DNA from: Candidatus Gastranaerophilales bacterium
Lineage (GTDB): Bacteria; Cyanobacteriota; Vampirovibrionia; Gastranaerophilales; Gastranaerophilaceae
Direction of reading: 5' to 3'
Assembly (NCBI GenBank): GCA_944323255.1
Contig: CALURU010000007.1
Span: forward strand, 1-64,000
DNA length: 64,000 nucleotides
Within the stretch, counting starts at the first letter, position 1. Every line of letters begins with the position of its first letter. This document shows positions 59,092 to 64,000 of the stretch, piece after piece. Position numbers and translations under genes: made by a program. Under the pieces are notes generated by a model. That model made no database searches and was not told the DNA's origin. It was given only the letters and a program-made list of their open reading frames with translations.

Positions 59092-59310
59092 ATGGAAATG
59101 ATTAAAACCTGCCCGTTTTCAGAAAACAAAGTTTGTAATGACGAATGCCCTCTGTTTATTTCACCGGATGAATTAAACGAATTTGTTGCGGCAAGACTGT
59201 CATCAATTGGTGTTCTGGACAGAGCAGCGGGAGAATGCTCACTTAAAATGCTTGCTCTTAGCCAGAGCCGCTATATATTTGAAAACTCAAATACCCGAGG
59301 GGGGGGGTAA
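59092..59310 (+). CDS. small Cys-rich protein ending in a poly-G tract
   Basis: 72 residues, ATG 59092 with GGAG 9 nt upstream and 4 nt after the transketolase stop. MIKTCPFSENKVCNDECPLF resembles CxFxxxxxCxxxCPLF zinc or Fe-S motifs; the rest is helical (LNEFVAARLSSIGVLD). The gene ends in nine Gs directly followed by TAA, giving an RGGG tail, so a change in G number would alter the C-terminus. Function unknown. Confidence 0.72.
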   Translation: MEMIKTCPFSENKVCNDECPLFISPDELNEFVAARLSSIGVLDRAAGECSLKMLALSQSRYIFENSNTRGGG

Positions 59311-59627
59311 ATATATTGGGATTGGGAAGCATTACTACCGGCTGAGTATATTTTTTTTTGTAAATATATTTTTCTTTATTAGTTAGTTAATGTCGGCTTG
59401 GTAAAGCCGACCTACAATTAACATTTGTATAGCTTGATTTATCAATTTTATCTTATATAATCCTGAAAATTAACAATGTCTTATTAAATCATGTAGTTAA
59501 TGTCGGCTTAGTAAAGCCGACCTACAATAAGCATTTGTATAGTCTGTTTTATTAATTTTATTTTATATAATACTGAAAATTAACAATGTTTTTTTAAACC
59601 ATGTAGGTCGGCTTTACCAAGCCGACA
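59311..59627. repeat. 317-nt repeat region
   Basis: Two tandem 110-bp units (59384-59493, 59494-59603), each starting TAGTTAATGTCGGCTT and containing the hairpin GTCGGCTT..AAGCCGAC, CATTTGTATAG and TGAAAATTAACAATGT. They are followed by an inverted palindrome copy (59604-59632) that runs into the 3' end of the methyltransferase gene. No gene is seen. Confidence 0.85.
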
Positions 59628-60362
59628 TTAACTTTTAAAAATTTCATACAAAATAACACCGGCAGAAATGCTTAAATTTAAAGATTCAACCTTGGTATCC
59701 ATCTCTATTGTTACGTTTTGGGTCGCAAAGTTTTTTAATGCATCACTTAAACCTGTAGATTCAGCACCAAACATAACAAGAATTCTATTTTGCGGCTTAA
59801 AATCCCTTAACCAAATTGTATTATCTGTTTTTGGAAGCGTTGCGACTCTTTCATAGCCGCTAAATTTTGATTCTAATTCGGAAAAGTCATTTATCTCAAA
59901 AACAGGTATTTTCCATAAATTTCCGACAGAAGAACGGACGCATTTCGGGTTATACAAATCAACCGTATCACCGTATAATATCAAAGCATCCACCCCAAAC
60001 GCAGCGGAAGTACGTAAAATTGTTCCCAAATTTCCCGCATCTTTTATATTTTCCAATAAAACAACCTTCTTATAATCCGAATTCCATTTTCTATCCGGTT
60101 TTCTCGCAACTGCCACAGTCTTTGGCGGTGTTGAGGTTGAAGAAATTTTAGCCAGAACAGCCTCGGTCGTTTCAATACCCTCCGGAAACTTTTCGTACCC
60201 TTCAAGCTTAAAAGTCCTTACAAGTTCAAGACCTGACTCTATTGCTTCTTCAATACACTTATCACCCTCAAGCAGAAATTGTCCGCTCTCATCACGGTAT
60301 TTTCGCTGCAAAAGCTTAGCCGTTTCTTTTACAAGATCATTGTTTACACTTGTTATTTTCAT
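59628..60362 (-). CDS. SpoU/TrmH-family RNA 2'-O-methyltransferase
   Basis: 244 residues: an N-terminal substrate-binding part (ESGQFLLEGDKCIEEAI) and a knotted SPOUT domain with the three motifs NIKDAGNLGTILRTSAAFG, VMFGAESTGLSDAL and VESLNLSISAGVILYE. Probable rRNA or tRNA ribose methylation with S-adenosylmethionine. It overlaps pepP by 4 nt (ATGA), so it is coupled. Its stop codon lies in the repeat palindrome. Confidence 0.92.
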   Translation of the reverse strand: MKITSVNNDLVKETAKLLQRKYRDESGQFLLEGDKCIEEAIESGLELVRTFKLEGYEKFPEGIETTEAVLAKISSTSTPPKTVAVARKPDRKWNSDYKKVVLLENIKDAGNLGTILRTSAAFGVDALILYGDTVDLYNPKCVRSSVGNLWKIPVFEINDFSELESKFSGYERVATLPKTDNTIWLRDFKPQNRILVMFGAESTGLSDALKNFATQNVTIEMDTKVESLNLSISAGVILYEIFKS

Positions 60363-61867
60363 AAGATTTCAAAATCCTTTAACCACTCTTTTTCCTGCTC
60401 CGACAACAAATCATAGTCAATCATTTTGCCTTCGTAGCCCATTTTTACAAAAGAATGGATTTTACCGTCTTTCATATAGCAGGAATTTTCAAGCCTTACA
60501 CCAAAATGCTCAGGATGATAAAGTCCCGGCTCAATAGTAAAAGTCATATTATCCTGAATTACCGTATGGGCTATTTCTGTCTGATTTAGAGCTGGCGGAG
60601 CCTCATGCACATTTATGCCAATTCCATGCCCCAGCCCGTGAGAAAAAGTAAAACCTGCAATTTTATCGTCCAGAATTGAATGTGCCATTGAATCAAGCTC
60701 AAATCCGGTTATATTTTTCTCCCTCGCCTTAGAGGAGAGGGACGGGGTGAGGTGGCAATTGAACGCATTCAGGAAAGCTTTTAATACTGTTGTATAAACC
60801 TTTCTTTGCAAATCAGAAGGTTTTCCTTTCACAAAAACTCTTGTAATATCTGTTGCAAGCCCGCTTTCATAATACGCCCCGCAATCTATTAAAACGAGCG
60901 ACCCCTCGGTTAAAATTACATCTTTAGCGTTTTTTGCATAATGCGCAAGTGCCGAATTTTGGTTTATTGCAACAATAGAATTGAAACTCAATGACTTTGC
61001 GCCATATTTTATAAACTCCTCTCTTAGTCTTGTTGCTATATCAAACTCAGAAAGATTATCATTCGCTTCTATATACTCTCTTATGGCATTCACAGCCTTA
61101 TCCGTTTTTTCAAAAGCACTTTTGTATGCCTCGATTTCTTCGTCAGTTTTAACCGCCTTCATAAATTTAATCTCTGACTGTTTGGAAACAGGATTCTTAA
61201 TCAATGCATAGTCATACGCATTGATGGAAGCTTTATCTATGACTAATTTTCCCTCAAAATTTCTCAAGAATTTCTCACAGTCCTTGTTATCTGTAAATAA
61301 CCTGCGCTCACTTCCGTTAATATAAAGTTTTGCCCAGATTTTAGACGAACAATCCCTTGAAAATTCTCGCATTCCGGTTAAATAAGAGACTTCTTCAAGA
61401 TTAGTTATAAATACCGACTCATCCGGAGTAAATTTTATCGGACACATTGCCTGAACCGGTTGTTCAATATGCGGTTCGGTAAAATCATTTATCGGATCAT
61501 TCTCAAGAAGTTTAATTTTAAACCCGCTAAATCCCTCTAACCGTTTTTGAGAAACCTTTTTAGCCACAATACCTAATACCTTATCAGGATTTATAAGCTT
61601 TTTAATTTCCTCATCCTGTCGTTGCCCAAGCCCCAGTTTTACAACCGTAACGCCCGCTTTAGCTTCCATATCAGCCTGAGTATGATACCTTCCGTCAACA
61701 AAAAGATAAATATTATCCTCTGTTATCAGTGCATCTCCTGTAGAGCCGGAAAAACCCGTCAAAGTATACCTTGCATTTTCAGACAATGCAGGATATTCAA
61801 CTAAATACTCATTTGTACAATTTACAAGCAGATAGTCCAAATCTAATTTCTTTAATAATTCATTCAT
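60359..61867 (-). CDS. pepP: Xaa-Pro aminopeptidase (M24) with a repeat-derived insert
   Basis: 502 residues: N-terminal creatinase-like domain, C-terminal pita-bread metallopeptidase with ligands in IDCGAYYESGLATDITR (Asp, Asp), HGLGHGIGINVHE (His), TIEPGLYHPE (Glu) and FGVRLENS (Glu). Removes N-terminal residues before proline. Residues about 369-383 (LTPSLSSKAREKN) are encoded by a GC-rich palindromic repeat (60718-60762) inserted in frame between helices of the catalytic domain. The start has a weak site, 3 nt after the parvulin stop. Confidence 0.9.
   Translation of the reverse strand: MNELLKKLDLDYLLVNCTNEYLVEYPALSENARYTLTGFSGSTGDALITEDNIYLFVDGRYHTQADMEAKAGVTVVKLGLGQRQDEEIKKLINPDKVLGIVAKKVSQKRLEGFSGFKIKLLENDPINDFTEPHIEQPVQAMCPIKFTPDESVFITNLEEVSYLTGMREFSRDCSSKIWAKLYINGSERRLFTDNKDCEKFLRNFEGKLVIDKASINAYDYALIKNPVSKQSEIKFMKAVKTDEEIEAYKSAFEKTDKAVNAIREYIEANDNLSEFDIATRLREEFIKYGAKSLSFNSIVAINQNSALAHYAKNAKDVILTEGSLVLIDCGAYYESGLATDITRVFVKGKPSDLQRKVYTTVLKAFLNAFNCHLTPSLSSKAREKNITGFELDSMAHSILDDKIAGFTFSHGLGHGIGINVHEAPPALNQTEIAHTVIQDNMTFTIEPGLYHPEHFGVRLENSCYMKDGKIHSFVKMGYEGKMIDYDLLSEQEKEWLKDFEIL
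60718..60762 (-). repeat. palindromic repeat inside pepP
   Basis: CTCCCTCGCCTTAGAGGAGA and GGGACGGGGTGAGGTGG on the + strand, the CCCTC..GAGGG/GGGTGAGG repeat family. The frame stays open. Confidence 0.8.
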
Positions 61868-61870
61868 AAA

Positions 61871-62149
61871 TTACTCATCAATATCAGTCAGTTTTATCAA
61901 ATGCCAGCCGAATTGAGTCTCTACAGGTTCGGAAACTTCGCCTTTTTTAAGAGCAAATGCAGCATCTTCAAACGGCTTAACCATCATCCCCTTGCCAAAC
62001 CATCTCAAATCTCCGCCATCTCTTCCTGACGGGCATTTAGAATACTCTTTTGCCAGATCTTCAAACGCAACACCATTTTGAATATCTAAAAGCAAATTTT
62101 CTGCCTGTTCTTTTGTATCCACTAAAATATGACTAGCTCTGATTTTCAT
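61871..62149 (-). CDS. parvulin-type peptidyl-prolyl isomerase
   Basis: 92 residues, a single stand-alone PpiC domain: RASHILVDTKEQAENLL, GRDGGDLRWFGKGMMVKPFE and TQFGWHLIKL. No signal peptide, so cytoplasmic. It is the first gene of a parvulin-pepP-methyltransferase operon. AGGAGAA precedes the ATG. Confidence 0.94.
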   Translation of the reverse strand: MKIRASHILVDTKEQAENLLLDIQNGVAFEDLAKEYSKCPSGRDGGDLRWFGKGMMVKPFEDAAFALKKGEVSEPVETQFGWHLIKLTDIDE

Positions 62150-62207
62150 TTTTCTTCTCCTTTATATAAAACCTCACCTGCGGTTGTAATTTTCGCAACT
62201 GCTCAAA

Positions 62208-62254
62208 TATAACCACTTCCTCTCCACCTTCCGCTTCGCTGCCTGGAGAGAAGA
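62208..62254. repeat. GC-rich palindromic repeat fragment
   Basis: CTTCCTCTCCACC..GCCTGGAGAGAAG, a further member of the CCCTCTCC/GGAGAGGG family, between rplA and the parvulin gene. Confidence 0.6.
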
Positions 62255-62272
62255 TATTCTAAATAATAACAA

Positions 62273-62299
62273 AAGAGCGGCTTTTATACAACCGCTCTT
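62273..62299 (-). terminator. second terminator hairpin after rplA
   Basis: AAGAGCGG and CCGCTCTT form a hairpin, followed on the - strand by TTTTGTTATT. Confidence 0.6.
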
Positions 62300-62308
62300 C
62301 TATTATCT

Positions 62309-62336
62309 AAAAAAAAGGCTAATCTTTCGATTAGCC
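62309..62336 (-). terminator. rplA terminator
   Basis: GGCTAATC-TTTC-GATTAGCC, followed on the - strand by eight T, right after the rplA stop. It ends the nusG-rplK-rplA unit; rplJ and rplL are not downstream. Confidence 0.85.
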
Positions 62337-62343
62337 GTAAATA

Positions 62344-63069
62344 TCAACCAACAATTTCTTTAACTTCTGCCTGCAGGTTCTTAGAATCAATCTTAATGCT
62401 CGGTCCCATTGTTGTTGTCAAATAAATTGACTTAACATAAGTTCCCTTTGCTGCAGAAGGCTTAGCTCTTAAAACTGCGTCAACTAATGTTCCGTAGTTC
62501 TTAACCAAATCTTCATTTGAGAACTGAACTTTACCGATAGGGCAGTGAATCATACCCTGTTTGTCAGCTCTAAACTCAACTTTACCTGCTTTTGCATCTT
62601 TAACTGCTTTTGCGATATCTAAAGTAACAGTACCTGTCTTAGGGTTTGGCATCAAGCCTTTTGGACCTAAAACTCTACCTAATTTACCTAACATACCCAT
62701 ACAGTCAGGAGTTGCAATTAATGTATCAAATTCAAACCAGCCGCCTGCAATTTTATCGATAATATCTTCTGTTCCGTAGAAATCAGCGCCTGCATCCTTT
62801 GCTTCATTAACCTTTGCACCTTTAGCAATAACGCAAACACGAACTTCTTTACCTAAACCTGCCGGTAATACAACAGTAGATCTGATCTGCTGTTCAGCAT
62901 GCTTAACTTCAATACCTAATCTCATATGGCATTCAACTGTCTCATTGAATTTTGCAACTTCTTTAGATATTTCCTGTAATTTATTAAGAGCATCACGACC
63001 GCTAGCCGGTTGTTGGAAATCAGCTAACAATTCCTGAAGCTTTCTTTGTTTTTTAGTTAATTTTGACAT
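62344..63069 (-). CDS. rplA: 50S ribosomal protein L1
   Basis: L1-stalk protein and, in E. coli, repressor of its own operon by binding the mRNA leader. 241 residues. [17 protein letters not shown], the signature [20 protein letters not shown] with [14 protein letters not shown], and [13 protein letters not shown] are present. GAAAGGA lies before the ATG, next to a conserved hairpin. Confidence 0.97.
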   Translation of the reverse strand: MSKLTKKQRKLQELLADFQQPASGRDALNKLQEISKEVAKFNETVECHMRLGIEVKHAEQQIRSTVVLPAGLGKEVRVCVIAKGAKVNEAKDAGADFYGTEDIIDKIAGGWFEFDTLIATPDCMGMLGKLGRVLGPKGLMPNPKTGTVTLDIAKAVKDAKAGKVEFRADKQGMIHCPIGKVQFSNEDLVKNYGTLVDAVLRAKPSAAKGTYVKSIYLTTTMGPSIKIDSKNLQAEVKEIVG

Positions 63070-63083
63070 TTTTCTTATCCTTT

Positions 63084-63114
63084 CATGGTATTAGCGGACT
63101 AAAGTCCTTCCATT
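63084..63114 (-). promoter_or_regulatory. hairpin before rplA (copy 2 of the rplK/rplA motif)
   Basis: On the - strand ATGG-AA-GGACT..AGTCC-GCTAATA-CCAT, directly followed by GAAAGGA. It matches the rplK hairpin in layout with compensatory base changes. Confidence 0.65.
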
Positions 63115-63186
63115 AATTCTATTTCTAACTTACATGTGTGTAACAGTAAACAGGGAGTGGGAACAATTTGTCCTTATATTTACCTC

Positions 63187-63615
63187 TTAGCCCTCTTTTA
63201 CGGTAACACCCATAGCTCTGCAAGAGCCTTTAATCATGTTTACAGCAGCTTCCATAGAAGTAGCATTCAAATCATTCATCTTGATTTTTGCAATTTCTTC
63301 TAACTGTTCTCTTGTAATTTCAGCAACTTTAGTTTTGTTAGGCACTGCAGAACCTTTTGATAAGTTTAATGCCTTTTTAATCAAAACCGGAGCCGGAGGT
63401 GATTTTGTAACAAAAGTGAAACTTCTGTCTTCATATACATCAATAACAACAGGGATGATATATCCTGCTTGTGATTCAGTTCTTGCATTGAACTGTTTGC
63501 AGAAATCCATAATATTTACACCGTGCTGACCTAATGCAGGACCAACAGGAGGTGACGGATTTGCTTTACCTGCTTCAATTTGCAGTTTAATTTTACCTAC
63601 TACTTTTTTTGCCAT
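63187..63615 (-). CDS. rplK: 50S ribosomal protein L11
   Basis: GTPase-associated-centre protein that binds 23S helices 43-44. 142 residues. [20 protein letters not shown] and [15 protein letters not shown] at the N-terminus, and the C-terminal [20 protein letters not shown] signature are visible. AAAGGAG precedes the ATG. Canonical nusG-rplK-rplA order. Confidence 0.98.
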   Translation of the reverse strand: MAKKVVGKIKLQIEAGKANPSPPVGPALGQHGVNIMDFCKQFNARTESQAGYIIPVVIDVYEDRSFTFVTKSPPAPVLIKKALNLSKGSAVPNKTKVAEITREQLEEIAKIKMNDLNATSMEAAVNMIKGSCRAMGVTVKEG

Positions 63616-63628
63616 TTTTTTCTCCTTT

Positions 63629-63660
63629 CGTGGTACTAACGGGGGGCATCCCCTTCCACG
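63629..63660 (-). promoter_or_regulatory. hairpin before rplK (copy 1 of the rplK/rplA motif)
   Basis: On the - strand CGTGG-AA-GGGG..CCCC(CC)-GTTAGTA-CCACG, directly followed by AAAGGAG. Probable autoregulatory protein-binding site, by analogy with L1 control of the L11 operon. Confidence 0.65.
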
Positions 63661-63737
63661 GTCTTAGTGTTGTTTTACTAAAGGGTTATTGTATCGTCAG
63701 AATTGTTTTTTCAAAACCGACTCTTTACGTTTACCCC

Positions 63738-64000
63738 CTACAGTTTTTGAATTTGTTTATATTCTAATTCAACCGGAGTTTCACGTCCGAAAATTGAAAC
63801 CATTGCTCTGAGTTTAGCCTTATCAGGGTAAACTTCTGTAATATCACCAACAAACTCTGCGAATGGACCGGATATAATTCTAACTTTTTCGCCGACCTTA
63901 ACATCCATTTCAACTTTTTGAGTCTGAGCAGTTGATCTGTGTATAATTTTCTTAATTTCGCTGTCTTTTGCAGGAATTGGCTTCTTAGCTGATCCAACAA
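63738..64000 (-). CDS. nusG: transcription antitermination protein NusG, C-terminal part
   Basis: Partial: the gene runs off the right edge and only about 87 residues are visible. They begin in the linker after the NGN domain and contain the KOW domain VRIISGPFAEFVGDITEVYP followed by RETPVELEYKQIQKL and TAG at 63738-63740. NusG links RNA polymerase to Rho and the ribosome. It lies directly upstream of rplK as usual. A different reading frame on this strand that begins at the edge is a shadow. Confidence 0.93.
   Translation of the reverse strand, partial: VGSAKKPIPAKDSEIKKIIHRSTAQTQKVEMDVKVGEKVRIISGPFAEFVGDITEVYPDKAKLRAMVSIFGRETPVELEYKQIQKL

Noticed and set aside
63764..64000. 78-aa frame on the - strand at the right edge
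   Set aside because: It is out of frame with the NusG KOW domain (VRIISGPFAEFVGDI), which is clearly the coding frame here.

Overview
The window is AT-rich, gene-dense bacterial chromosome. No tRNA, rRNA, CRISPR array, transposase, integrase or phage gene was seen. Rubrerythrin, a GGGtGRT-family protein with its iron-sulfur partner, zinc-type S14 and an accessory RpoD-like sigma factor fit an anaerobic, non-photosynthetic relative of Cyanobacteriota (Vampirovibrionia / Gastranaerophilales type). That placement is inference from gene style, with moderate confidence at best.

Layout. 0.3-4.1 kb: prs, an XRE regulator, an Hsp20 chaperone, a secreted matrixin-like protein that has lost zinc ligands, and an unknown small protein. 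4.3-10.4 kb: rpsH, rplF and rplR on the + strand behind a structured leader RNA, separated by 103-bp repeats, then a TPR protein, a lipoprotein and a small LuxR-type protein. 10.4-18.1 kb: the S10 operon on the - strand, complete from rpsJ to rpsN. The usual rpsN-rpsH-rplF-rplR order is broken here because rpsH-rplF-rplR points the other way, with inverted copies of the same repeat on both sides. 18.2-26.5 kb: rpmE, folK, a BaiN/HI0933-like flavoprotein, an EF-hand protein, the NifU-like/GGGtGRT pair and a PepT-like peptidase. 26.6-32.8 kb: a GHL10 glycosidase, a membrane glycosyltransferase, folE2, aroQ and aroE. 33.4-41.0 kb lies between two long inverted repeats and holds two related small proteins, mnmA, a Clp-N/FtsH-like/M41 chimera, ssb and a four-carbon acid sugar kinase/PdxA2 pair. 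41.5-50.5 kb: a giant coiled-coil protein, mtnA, leuC, a membrane glycosyltransferase-like protein and a patatin. 50.7-64 kb: an RpoD-like sigma factor, rpsT, rarA, rubrerythrin, purB, two secreted Lys/Glu-rich proteins, a TagA-like glycosyltransferase, half a transketolase, a SpoU methyltransferase, pepP, a parvulin, and rplA-rplK-nusG, with nusG cut by the window edge.

Most of the unusual signal lies between genes. There are palindromic GC-rich repeats, two of them inside coding sequences in frame. There are 8-bp tandem repeats in operon gaps and a recurrent GGGGTAAA motif that sometimes has long G tracts. Several genes have a -10 box exactly 6 nt before ATG and no Shine-Dalgarno, which suggests leaderless mRNAs. 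RNA leaders that look regulatory precede rpsH, rplK, rplA, rpsT and rpmE; the rplK and rplA leaders share a hairpin that differs by compensatory changes. The best candidate for an undescribed system is the Clp-N/FtsH-like/M41 chimera at 35.3-38.3 kb.
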